Of a stretch of DNA of 64,000 bases, positions 10,680 to 22,388 are shown piece by piece. How positions within the stretch are numbered: position 1 is the stretch's first letter; every line of letters begins with the position of its first letter. Source of the DNA: Megamerina dolium (Eukaryota; Arthropoda; Insecta; Diptera; Megamerinidae); contig OY978525.1 of NCBI GenBank assembly GCA_963854835.1, positions 48,458,196 to 48,522,195 on the forward strand, read 5' to 3'. The translations under genes and the position numbers were made by a program. The notes beneath the pieces are model-generated. The model worked only from the letters and a program-made list of their open reading frames with translations. It had not been told where the DNA came from and ran no database searches.

Positions 10680-10680
<1 letters not shown>
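10648..10680 (+). mobile_element. SINE-1 tail remnant
   Basis: The sequence GACCTTCGGGGCTTATAAGTGTGCCACATATTT matches the 3' end of the SINE-1 family. It lies exactly between the Loa endonuclease fragment and the (TA)n array, marking the outer breakpoint of the inverted block. Confidence 0.6.
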
Positions 10681-11522
<842 letters not shown>

Positions 11523-13379
11523 TTTTTCATATATATTTCACAGGAATGCTAAGTACTAAGAAAAAATTAATTTCGGTAATTTGTCATAATTCAGGAAAGT
11601 TGCGATAAATTTCACGTATGTTTACACCCACGTCGTGAGAAGGACGCTATGTGTTAGTGTGACTACTTATTCTTTGCTTCTTATTTGTTTTCTTTAAATT
11701 TTACAAAGTGAAATGCATGCAATGTTTACATTGTTGTATACAAATCACATGTGAGTTTGACAAGTCGCCAATATAAGTAAGTTATTGTGACACTGATGCG
11801 TAGAACAAACATATTTTGAACATCCATAAGCACAATCTTCGTGCTTTATCATTCTTGTGGCTTTTGTATTTAATAGATCGAAGAAGCTGATTCGTTACTT
11901 ACCGATACGAGTTGTCTAATCACACCATTAATCATTCTCGGAAATTATTGTAAATGAGATGAAAGCAGAATTGCCAGAACGATGATTACATCGTCAATTT
12001 GTCATTTTTTAGGGTCTTCGATGGTTTGTTTCAGTACACATGATTTTTTGCACAAGTATCTGCACTGGCCGAAAGGAGGTTGATTTTAATCGGTCTTAGT
12101 AAAAAATAAGAATCTGAATTCAATTTAAAGGAATCAGAAAATGCGATATTTTGGCACGAAATTATTCGAAATTAGTTCTACATCTTACATTTTTTATTTT
12201 CCTAAAAGGAACCTTTTTATTTTTAAAATCAAAGCGCGGATTTTTCACCGGTTTCTATACGGCAAATTTTTGTGTAAAGCTCAAAACTATCTTCATAAGG
12301 GCCATTTTTCTGAGTTTGACTATTCGCAAGAACACCGTGTAATACTATATTAGCAGTAGGTACATTTATGAAATTTGATTAAATTTTGCCATTTCAAAAG
12401 TGTTTTATTTCAAAATGCTGTTTCAAAAGTGGATATATTTATTTTTGAAAGGTTATAAGTATATAAATATTTTGTTAATATGATCGGAAACTACAGTTTT
12501 CAATTTCTGGTTTATCACCTTACCTAATTTCTACGAGTAGAATCTGGACTAAAAACGAGGTTTTCTCGAAAAACCTGAAATAAACACAACATATTATTGA
12601 CAATTCAAATATACTACAAACATTTAATCCTATTTCAAATGAGTCCCTAATTCTCTATTGAAGAAAAATTAAAGAAAAAATATTTAAACTGAAATTGAAA
12701 ATCCGACTATTTATTATTTTTTTTTAATTTATGCATTCTAAACACAAATTAAACTTTTTGTTAATGATTCGGGTATAACCCTTTGCAGCAGGAGCAACTG
12801 ATATTACCATACATAATATCAAAAATGATGCTCTAGGGAAGTAGGGGTAAGTGAAAAAACAAATAGCAATTTTTTACCTTCCAATAGCCGATTATTTCTA
12901 AAGTTTCTGGCAACGCTTGTTGTAAGCGTTACATATTCACAGTGTTAAATTGTGTTGACGGTCGTACATCTGCGGAATTGTGTATAGGCGACGAAATTCA
13001 TTTGTCGGGTTTGTTTCTTAAATCTTCTGTTTCGCTTTTTAATTGTGTTTTTTGTTCGACGCGATTTTTAACACGCTTTTATTTTAGATTAAACCAAAGT
13101 TGAAGCGGTACACGCCCTTTTTATCATTAGTTAGTTAGTTTTTTACCCTATTTTCAAACTGTGTTATTCTACTGATGTTATTATTGGTGCACTTGTGTAA
13201 AGATATGCCTCCCATTAAAAAAAAATCAAACAACGACTAGTGCCGACACTAAGTACTAAAGAAAAATAATCGCGCACATATTTAGTGGATGAATAAATAA
13301 AATATGTTACCAAACAGTCACGTATTCAGTATACATAACGGACTATATAACTCATATACCTCAAATGCGTATGTACGTA
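11523..13379. other. No recognised gene or element
   Basis: AT-rich single-copy-looking DNA. Short ORFs, such as a Phe/Lys-rich 70-codon frame at 12141, have no recognisable motif. Nothing else can be supported here. Confidence 0.5.
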
Positions 13380-13417
13380 TGTATATACACACACACACAC
13401 ATATATACATATATATG

Positions 13418-13507
<90 letters not shown>
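13380..13507. repeat. (CA)n/(TA)n microsatellite
   Basis: A short (CA)n tract near 13387-13402 leads into (TA)n to 13507. The TA immediately before the Tc1-like terminus at 13508 would serve as the TA target of that element. Confidence 0.9.
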
Positions 13508-13510
<3 letters not shown>

Positions 13511-13922
13511 TGAGCGACAAAAGTCTACGTACGGCGACCATTTCTGCTATCTGACATGTCCAAAAGCATAATGAAAAGAAGTAATGATGCAATTTTGTTT
13601 TAAATGTGTTTTTATTATTACATAGCAAAAATTATCTTATTTCATTAAAAACTTAACAAGTTATTAACATAAAACGAAAAAAATTCAATGACAAAAGTCT
13701 ACATACGGCGCGCATTCCACGCTTCTTTTTTGTTGTGTGTTGCGGCGCAATAACGGGAAAGTACCGCTAGTTACATTTTGCTGTTTTGCTTGGTAATAGA
13801 CATACTTGGATTGCATTTAGATGTATTTTGGCTGTTTCCAGAAGTTCGTGGTTGTGACAATGGCTTCCCGTAAAGAAATATCAGTTGATTTGCGAAACTT
13901 AGTAGTAAAGTATAGAAATGAA

Positions 13923-13927
<5 letters not shown>
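13508..13927 (+). mobile_element. Truncated Tc1-like transposon with IR/DR end
   Basis: The terminus begins CAGTGAGCGACAAAAGTCTA after a TA. A direct repeat GACAAAAGTCTACGTACGG at 13516 recurs as GACAAAAGTCTACATACGG at 13690, 174 bp inward. This is the spacing of IR/DR Tc1 elements. At 13860 a transposase N-terminus starts, MASRKEISVDLRNLVVKYRN, resembling the first helix of Tc1-family DNA-binding domains. It is cut off at 13927 by a (TA)n array, so only the left end survives. Confidence 0.65.
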
Positions 13928-13977
<50 letters not shown>

Positions 13978-13979
13978 AT
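13928..13979. repeat. (TA)n microsatellite
   Basis: A short TA array truncating the Tc1-like element. It was probably generated at, or expanded after, a breakpoint. Confidence 0.9.
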
Positions 13980-14049
13980 GTTCAAAAAAGTTCGGTTACA
14001 AATTTTATAAATTTGTCCTTATATTTCACATATTTCTTATATAAGACGG

Positions 14050-14640
14050 GTAAGACCATTATTCCCTCTGTATAGAACTTCTCGGTTTTCTGAGCGAAAA
14101 ATTGATCCAAGTGTGTTGCAGAAATCGAAATAAATAATAATCTGAAGATGCAAGGTCTGGGCTATAAGTGGATGCATCAAAACTTCACAGCCAAGCTCTC
14201 TCAGTTTCTACCGTTCATCAAAAATGTGTGTCGTCTGGCGTTGTAATAATGGAACATTTTCTGTTGATGAATTCTGGCCGTTTTAATTGAATTGCTTGCT
14301 TCAATCTCGTTAATTGTTGACAGTATAGATCAGAATCAGTCGTTTGACCAGATGAAAAATTCCCTTCCAAACCCAATAGACACACAATTATTTGGATGTT
14401 GTCTATCCTGGCTTTACCATCGTTTGTGAAGCTTCACCTCGCTTCGTCCATGATCTTCTTCGTCGATTGTAATCATTCGTTTCAGAAATGGTTCAATTTC
14501 GTTCGTTCACTGCTAATGGATTACAAATGAAAATTTGGTTCGTTAAATTTTTCACAGTTAATTCATGTGGACCTAATCATCGAGCTTCTTTGTGTATTCA
14601 GCTTTCTGCTATATGATCTGTAAAATAAGTATTAGTGATG
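14050..14640 (-). pseudogene. Degenerate mariner-like transposase relic
   Basis: On the minus strand, 14460-14510 reads NEIEPFLKRMITIDEE. This resembles the stretch of mariner transposases that carries the first catalytic Asp. Further minus-strand similarity extends leftward through the downstream 'WSKRGE..KLH' type region. Frames are broken throughout, with no terminal repeats recognised. The assignment rests on short conserved blocks only. Confidence 0.4.
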
Positions 14641-15937
14641 TTTAAAATAATAATGGCAAGAAAGCGCTCTAAGTTTTCAGAACTTCACACTTCATCAAAG
14701 TATAAATATGCTTTGGAAATGTATTTTTTCTCTATGCCATACATATGTATGTGTCGGCATACATTCATACAATATCTATGTGTCTGCATTAAACAAATGA
14801 AGCGGAGAAGTAGAAAGTGATTTGTTTCAAACAATGCCTACCAACCCAAAATTCAAATTCTGCGTATGTGTGAAGCGGTGAGATTTCGAGAACAAATTGC
14901 TGCAGATCGTGCATTGATCAGATTGCGATAAGAGAAATTGTTTTTTTTGTAATATTTAAATTTAAAAAAATTAAATTTTATTTTAAAAATTAAATTAAAA
15001 TTAAATTTAAAATTAACTATGCCGGTCATTTTTGCATTTTTGAAGCATTAAATCATGTTCGTAAAGGTTTATTCGCCTGAAGTTTTTATCGTAATTTATG
15101 AAACTACGAGGGCGGTCCCAGAAATTATCTCAAATTATTTTTGAATATTTTCTAAGTTTATCCATAAAAGAGCGTCTTGCAAACCACTAAGAATATCTAA
15201 TGTATGTGTAAAACAAAATCATAACAAAGATAAATCTAGTGCGCGTACATATGGAGTCGTTAACATTTGTTTAAAATAATCTAGCGAACAAAGAAGTACG
15301 AGTAGCTGTTATTTATGAATATCAATTATTATTCATTCATTATTTAGAATGTTTATATTATTATAATTTCAAAAAACGTAACAGGCAGTCGCGTCAAATT
15401 TAACTGCTTTCAAACTATATAAAAAAAAACCATTCCGCCCATTTCCTGCAATAATGATACAACTCAAAAAAAAAAAATCATCGGTGTATTCCATGGTTGG
15501 TATGGGGCAAAATGTACGAATTCAGTATTTTAAATTTTGATTTCCGCCACTTTTATAGTGAAAACTTGATATGTCTATCTTAGGCTTTATTTTTGAACAT
15601 TTAGAATATTCTGAACATCAACATTCTGATTTTGTTTTCTTAATCTTCAACTCCTTCTAAAAATAACTTATCCATCATTTGATGGAGTTTAGGAGAAAAT
15701 GCTATTCTACTTCAAAAACTCTTCGTATAATTTTTAGTTGTTTTACCCGCAACTGCGACGATTTGTTAGTGATAAAGGTCAAATGACGCTTCAAAATTTA
15801 AAAAAACATATACGGGATCATTCTTGGATATCTAGTTCAAAGATACACATAGGATATTGATAAATTAATCTAAATTAATTGTAATTACAGGATGTCTTAG
15901 GTACTATTTCCACCAGGGACCTTTGACTTCAAATCGC

Positions 15938-15957
15938 ATACCATCTTCGTATGGTAT
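15938..15957. repeat. Short perfect hairpin
   Basis: ATACCAT and ATGGTAT arms (7 bp each) surround a CTTCGT loop. Function is unknown; it may be chance. Confidence 0.4.
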
Positions 15958-16457
15958 ACGAGAATGTGTTCAGAGAATTTTTATCCACCAAATTTAAGGG
16001 ACGTTAAGTTTTAAAATATTTTGTTTTTTTTTTTGTGAAAAAAGTGAAAAATTTGAAAATTGAGTTGACGAAAATTCGACATTCACATAATTGAGTTCAC
16101 ATAATTTACTACAACGTTGATAAAAAAATTTCGTGCCAAAAACTAGAACAGTGTTATCTTAGGCTTGATGTTAAATAAATGAAATAAGAGCTGCATTGTG
16201 TTGCTCTCTTTAACAATATCGCACTCATATGTATACATATGTTTCATGCATTTCATATAATGTTCAAAGTACTTAGCAAAATAAGTGATTCACTTTTATG
16301 AAAAGAAAGCCTTTCAAATATTGTATTAACTTACAATAAATTGTTATACATACGTTTAATAGTACAAATACAAAGTTATGCCACACTCACCAGCAGAAAT
16401 AGTTGAAAATTCATTTTCATTTGTTGTTTAATGTTTGTTAATTTATGCTTGCTTAAT

Positions 16458-16482
16458 GTGTAACGTCGGGTCACTTGTTCCA
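16458..16482 (+). repeat. 25-bp direct repeat, unit 1
   Basis: GTGTAACGTCGGGTCACTTG plus TTCCA, repeated exactly at 16728-16752. The six bases before it (cttaat versus cttaac) also match except for one. Confidence 0.85.
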
Positions 16483-16727
16483 TGCCAAACTGACGTTTTC
16501 CACGCTTTTGTTTGTTTAAACAGTTATATTGTTTACACAAATTAAAGAAACGGAAAATAGCGATTGATCTTTAAAATAGAATCCTCAATATTTAGAAAAT
16601 TTTTTTCAAATTTTTTAGCACTTTATGTACTTTTTTCGGTGTCAACCAAGTAACTTGGTTCTCTTAAATTACTAAAAATCAAGATATATGGGTACAAGAA
16701 TACTTGTTTTATTTATTAGTCCTTAAC

Positions 16728-16752
16728 GTGTAACGTCGGGTCACTTGTTCCA
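16728..16752 (+). repeat. 25-bp direct repeat, unit 2
   Basis: An exact copy of unit 1, 270 bp downstream. It is GC-rich relative to its AT-rich surroundings. Confidence 0.85.
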
Positions 16753-18653
16753 GAATCTATTTTAGAATCTTTGAAGCAATTAAATAATGAATTTTAAAGA
16801 AAACTACAATTGTAATATTAAAATAAACGAATTCTCAGGATTTAACAATTTATCCAAGGTACGAAACTGTCTGTCAAAATAAGCGAAGCATGAATAAGAG
16901 AAATAAAGAAATTAGAATCACAATTGCGAAATTAGTGAAAGAGCTTAAGCTAAGGAGTCAATTGGAATAGAGATGCTGGATAAATATATATCACTGCTTT
17001 GATTTTGAGCATTTTGATTTACAAGTCGTTTAAGTTGCCACCCACTCCATCTAAATTAGAATTACCAATTTTATTTTTTGGATAGAAGCATTAAGAACTT
17101 GATCATGAATGGATTTCTAAATTAAGAAAAAGTCCATCACTCCATATAATTTCTTTAAATGCGTTCCATTATCTGTTGTAAAAATATAAATATGTTACGA
17201 ATGTGAAGCTACTCTCATTAGCTTTTTGCTTTGTATCATAAGTTTTATATTGTGACGTAAGAATGAAGCAGCAGTAAAAAGGGTAAAACTTTCTCTGCTC
17301 CACTAAACTTCGTTTTGATATGCGTAAGAATAAGACATAGCAAAATCTCCACTGTAGCGGTTTCATCTTTTTATATCGTCCCTTTCATAGGTTTCTTCAT
17401 ATCGTTTTCAATTTTCAATGTCTTCGGGTATCTCTTCGGTGTTGGTAAGAAAACTTGTTTACTAATCAAGGCTTTTGAAACATCAAAACATCAAAAACCA
17501 CATTTTGGCATTATATTTGCATATAATATATAATTAACAAAAAATATGAATTTGACCAAATTTTTATAAATAAAACAACAATGCCTTGCCTTTGTTGTAA
17601 TTTTTTACAAAAAATAAAATCAATTGAAAGATCAATTTGTATGATATAGGTCATTATCAGGGCTGTCATAGAAACCAAGTCGGTTTTGTGTTTTTGTCAG
17701 AATTGCAAACCAATTCTGATTTCATTTGGTGCCATAAAATCGTATTGGTTTACTTATCTTCGAATGTAATAAAACAAATGTTCAAATCAGCTGTTTTGCG
17801 GTTTTATCTATGATGTGCAAATTTTTTTTACTTTTATTGAACAATTTTGTCAAATTCGATTGTTTTCTTCTTTATAATAATATAAAATTAAACGCTATAA
17901 ATAACCATAAAAATTTCAAATTTTTCATTATTCTCATTCAAACAATTGTTTAAATTCTCTCCAGTGCTTTCTATTAAAAAATAGTAAAATGTCAGTAATT
18001 AAAATTGCCCATATCGACTGCCTTGATGAAATTGATGGCATTTTATAATTTCTTCCATCACCGTTGTTTATGCTGAGACCAATTACTACACCGGACACTT
18101 TCCACCGACAGCGTTATACTACATATGCGTACCATCATTTCTGCAGTGCGCGTTTGGCAAAGGGACCTCCATAAGTTGCCTGGGATTCTGTTAGGTTAAG
18201 TGCGAGCATTCTTTCAATTTCGCTTTTCCACTCTATACATAAAAAACATAATGTACAATTTAATTTGTAGTAACAATTCAATTTTATCTTTTTCCATCCA
18301 TTTACACCCTTATGTGGTGGTCCTGCACTCTTAAGCACGCATCTGATTCTTGCCAAAGGGAATCCACAAATGGTTTATCCCGTTTGGTTAAGCCCTTGGA
18401 TATGTCAGGATATTTATCAATGAATTCAAGGATAATGGCATTCTGAGTTGCAATTTTATGTCTCCCTTTTATAAGTTATAAGAAAAATTGTAAATTAATA
18501 TATGTTAAAAATAACAAGAATTTACTTACATATCAACAAAATATCAACCGACATGAAAAAAAGAATTCAGAACACCAAAGTAAAATTTGAGTCGGTTTTA
18601 AAGCAATTTCCGACAGCTACCTGATCCTATGGTAGCCCTGTATATTCCAAATA

Positions 18654-20271
18654 CAGTCAGGGACTAAAGTTTAAATACACCCATAAAACATCGCTTTAAA
18701 TAAAAATAAAGCATTTTAACACAAATGTAAGTATGCAGTTTATTTTTAGTTGAATAATGACCAATATCGAAAACCAAAACAATTCACTTTTTTCATAGAT
18801 AACTTAAAATTCTTCAAAAACTAAAAAAATACATGGGACAAAAGTTTAAATACAATACAAAATTTTCTTTCTTTAGCTGATTTTAGCTTAATTAAAAAAC
18901 GTTAAACTTAAATTAATATTTGGTAGGTCCGCCTTGAGCTTCAATGACTGCCTGCAGACGACATGGCATAGACAGAACCAAATTTTCTGTTTCGGATGTG
19001 CTGATTTCTGACCAGGCCTTTTTCAGAGCCTCTTTAAGGGATTCTTTGTTCTTTAAAGCTGCGCGATTGATTTTTCGGTCCAATAATTCCCAAGCGTGTT
19101 CAATTGGGTTTAAGTCCGGTGATTGGGGAGGACTACAGAGCTGACGTGGAGCATAATACAGCAACCAGTCCTTCACCAAATGCGCGGTATGCTTAGGGTC
19201 GTTGTCTTGTTGAAATATCCAACTTCTTCCCAGACCCATGCTATCCACAGAAGGCTGCAAATTTTGTTCCAATATACTTCTATACACGTGTTTGTCCATT
19301 ATTCCATCGATAAAAGCCAAGTGTCCCACGCCAGCTGCTGCAATTGCTCCCCAAACCATCACACTACCGCCCCCATGTTTAACGGTTGGTATTAAATTTT
19401 TGGTTTGAAGTGCTGTGCCGAGCTTGCGCCAAATTTTTGCGCGACCATCGCTGCCAAAAATATTAAATTTAGATTCATCTGTGAATAAGACTCTTCGCCA
19501 AAAGTCCTGATCCATATCCTTGTACTTGTTTGCAAAATCCAGACGAAGTTGTCTATTTTTTCCAGAAATAAGCTGTTTTTTACGTGGAACTCTGCTTCGA
19601 TAGCCGTTATACCGTAAAGCTCTTTGTACGGTTTTTGGGTGAACATGTTTGCCTGACACCGCAGCAGTACTACCGGCTAACTTTGGCGCACCTATTTTTG
19701 GATTTTGGCCACTTCTCTTAGGATAAGGTTTACATCTCGGCGAGAAAGTTTTTTTGGTCGATCAGTTCTGGGCCTATTTTCCACTGTTTTGTAAGTTTTA
19801 TATTTTCTTATTACGTTTTGCACACTTGCACAGGACAAATTCAAAATTTTTCCTATATCACGGTAGGATTTGCTTTCTTTAAAGTGTTTAATTATTAAAT
19901 CTTTAACACCAGACTCTATTTGTTTTCCTTTGCCCATTATTTTGCTTTCAAGTCTACCGACAACGATGAAATCACTAATAATACTGAATAAATATGCGTA
20001 AGTGAAGAAAGCAAAAAAAATATAACGGTACTTTTCCAAAGAAATTGCAAAAACACGTGTTTTCTTGTATTGTATTTAAACTTTTGTCCAGCGTATTTTT
20101 TGAGTTTTTGATGAATTTACAGTTATCTATGCGACAAATACAAATTTTTTGTTATTGTGTTTGCTTACTGATAGACTGCAAAAAAACTGCTTACTTAGAT
20201 TTTCGCAGCAATGCTTTATACGAGTTAAAATTAAGATTTGTGGGGTGTATTTAAACTTTAGTCCCTGACTG
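18654..20271 (-). mobile_element. Tc1-like DNA transposon with IR/DR ends (1618 bp)
   Basis: Both ends are flanked by TA (18652-18653 and 20272-20273), the expected target duplication. The ends are imperfect inverted repeats of about 200 bp starting CAGTCAGGGACTAAAGTTTA. Each end holds two direct repeats: GGGACTAAAGTTTAAATAC at 18660 and GGGACAAAAGTTTAAATAC at 18835 on the left, with reverse-complement partners at 20072 and 20247 on the right. Spacing is about 175 bp on both sides. One transposase gene fills the interior. This is the Sleeping Beauty/Minos-type architecture. Confidence 0.95.
18913..19937 (-). pseudogene. Tc1-family DD34E transposase, one-base frameshift
   Basis: The start MGKGKQIESGVKDLI at 19937 is preferred over the upstream in-frame Met at 20039. 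The first ~75 residues form a paired-like helix-turn-helix region (SYRDIGKILNLS, SVQNVIRKYK). The catalytic domain has FTDESKFN, QQDNDPKHT and PDLNPIEH. There are exactly 34 residues between the second Asp and the Glu, so the triad is complete. Just after LILREVAK the frame is lost in one of two A-runs (plus strand 19694-19706). The second half resumes in another frame and is open from there to 18913. A single deleted base explains the break. Confidence 0.92.
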
Positions 20272-20273
20272 TA

Positions 20274-21252
20274 CATTTGTGCTGAAAAATGCATACGGTC
20301 GAAATTTATTTTCTATGAAATGCTGGATAGTATTGTAGAAAACACAAATATAAGTTTGAAGAGCTGATTATTCCAACGCGATAAAAGTCTTTAACAAAAG
20401 GTAACTATGTAGCAAGAAGTGTTTTAATAGGTGTTTACTAAGCTCAGCACGATCACAGAATACCAAAGTTGCGAACATCTTTTACCGATAATCGTTTCTC
20501 ATTGAATTTGACAGAATCAGCTGTGCATGTGATGTCCAATAGTTCCTTATTTGTTCATTATTATTCGCCATTTCGTCCTTTCTTTCGCAGCTGGACCAGT
20601 GTTACACACAAACTTCTCTGATTGGCTGAATTAGAATAAGAAGTTCAACAATTCATGCACGTATGCATTTAGGAGAAAGTGTTGTCGCATCATGGCTACT
20701 ACTCGCTACCATGATCTAATTATTAGAGTTTACGCAATAACCGAACGTTGTATTTGTAATCGGATTTTAGAAGAGAATTTGTGGCTGCTGATGAGGTACT
20801 GCTTTCAAAATTTTTCGTTTTGTATATATTTTATCCTTCTTTTACATTATCCTGGAGATTTGACATAATTCATAAACACTCTCTGTTAATTTTTAAACAA
20901 TTTTACTTATTATATTTTATAATAAATATCATTAATAATCGCACACAATAACAGCACCTTTTGTTTTCTTTCTTTGTACCATTTCGCTTCATTTTATAGC
21001 AAACAAACGTGGAAAAAGTGATGTACTTCCATATTATGTACTTCCACTTATACGTGACCTATAATTGGACCATGAATCGTTATGCCGTGGTAGTAAGTCC
21101 ATTTTTTGACAGCCAATCATAGTGCTCATTTTTCGTATGTTGGTTACAAACGATTGGTGTTATTGTGGTGTAAAATTTCGTTAAGTCCACATTTGCACGT
21201 GTAAATTGTGTTTCTACAAACCGAAAAAGAAGATTGCGCTTGAAAAAGCAGA
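20274..21252. other. No recognised gene or element
   Basis: AT-rich DNA between the Tc1 element and LTR-A. No ORF with recognisable content, no repeat and no RNA gene were seen. Confidence 0.5.
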
Positions 21253-21669
21253 TTAATTCTATTTGAATTACCTTGTTTTATCACTGGATTCTGTTAGTAA
21301 TAACTGCAACACTTATTTTATACAACTATATACAGCAACAATTTATTTAATAATCTCTATGAACAATCAACTCTGCTTACAATCAACTATTTACAATAAC
21401 ACTTAAATGTACTTGCAACTTTTGCCTCTGTATCGATGTTTTCGTAATCACGTTCTGGATTAGATTGATTGTCACTTCTCAACACTGGCTCTATTTATAC
21501 TCTGTTGGCAACACCCCAGAATCTTCCTTTATCGAGATTCTTCTCTTTCTTTCTCGTTGGCTTGTTCTGGTTATCGCTTATTTCTTTTTGTTGACATTCG
21601 GTTCGATGCTGCCAATATTACGTATCATTCACTATATTAATGAGTAACCAATCATCGATACTCGTTACA
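21253..21669 (-). repeat. LTR-A 3' LTR, outer edge truncated
   Basis: It matches 26712-27108 from TTAATTCTATTTGAATTACC to the CTCGTTACA end. The outermost ~25 bp (TGTTACG... side) are absent and replaced by unrelated sequence, so no left target duplication can be read. Compared with the right LTR it has several substitutions and a small length difference near 21620, which implies the insertion is not recent. Confidence 0.88.
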
Positions 21670-21682
21670 CTGCCCTCCTCTT
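21670..21682 (-). promoter_or_regulatory. Polypurine tract
   Basis: On the minus strand AAGAGGAGGGCAG directly abuts the TGTAACG start of the 3' LTR. This is the plus-strand DNA primer site expected at that position. Confidence 0.85.
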
Positions 21683-21707
21683 AACCTTGTTCGCCCCGAA
21701 CAAGTTT

Positions 21708-22388
21708 TTATACTTCCCCTCTATATGGCGCAAGTCGCTCCAAGTGCACTACTTTAAACTTTGCTCTTTTATTCCAGGCACGTTGAATACGATACACTAC
21801 GTCATTTATCTTTGCTATAATCTCATATGGTCCTTCCCAATGAGTCTGTAGTTTAGGGGACAGGCCTTTCTTTCGTTGTGGATTATGAAGCATTACAAGC
21901 TCTCCTTCATAGAACCCTTTTGAATTTGCTTTCAAGTCATACCTGGCCTTCATCTTATAGCTTATCATCTGCGACCGCTCTCTGATGAACTGACGTACTT
22001 CATTCAACTGTTCCCGCTTTTCGCTAGTATAATTACCTTCGGTTGATCTCGTTGGTGTTACGACTCCAAATTTTAAATCAGCTGGCAGTCTTAACTCGTT
22101 TCCAAAAATTACCATTGCCGGTGTAGTAGCCGTAGTATCATGTTGTGCGCATCTATATGCCATGAGGAACATTGGTATATATACATCCCAGTCTCTTTGA
22201 TATTTATCTACGACTTTTCTCAAATATTTCTCCAACGTACGGTTAAATCGTTCTACCATACCATCAGATTGTGGATGCAAAGGTGTTGTACGAGTTTTGT
22301 ATATACCCAGCATACCGCATATCTCTTGGAATACAACTGATTCGAAATTTCGAACTTGGTCTGAGTGTAACCAAAACGAGTAATCCAT
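21708..22388 (-). pseudogene. LTR-A integrase C-terminal half (separate frame)
   Basis: This frame contains LHSDQVRNFES with the second catalytic Asp, then GMVERFNRTLEKYLRKV with the catalytic Glu. The C-terminal part has a GPYEIIAKINDVVYRIQ fold typical of the DNA-binding tail of gypsy integrases. It is offset from the main pol frame by a 13-base loss. Copy 1 retains the missing bases at ~2150-2165, which shows that the deletion is specific to this copy. A short direct repeat of one base flanks the loss. Confidence 0.88.

Larger units (their letters stand above)
14641..18653. other. Long stretch without recognised genes
   Basis: AT-rich DNA with only short, compositionally biased ORFs (for example 17169-17366 minus and 17315-17533 plus). 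Inside it are a short hairpin (15938-15957) and a 25-bp direct repeat (16458 and 16728). It could be intronic or intergenic host DNA; no splice-bounded exon could be supported. Confidence 0.5.
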
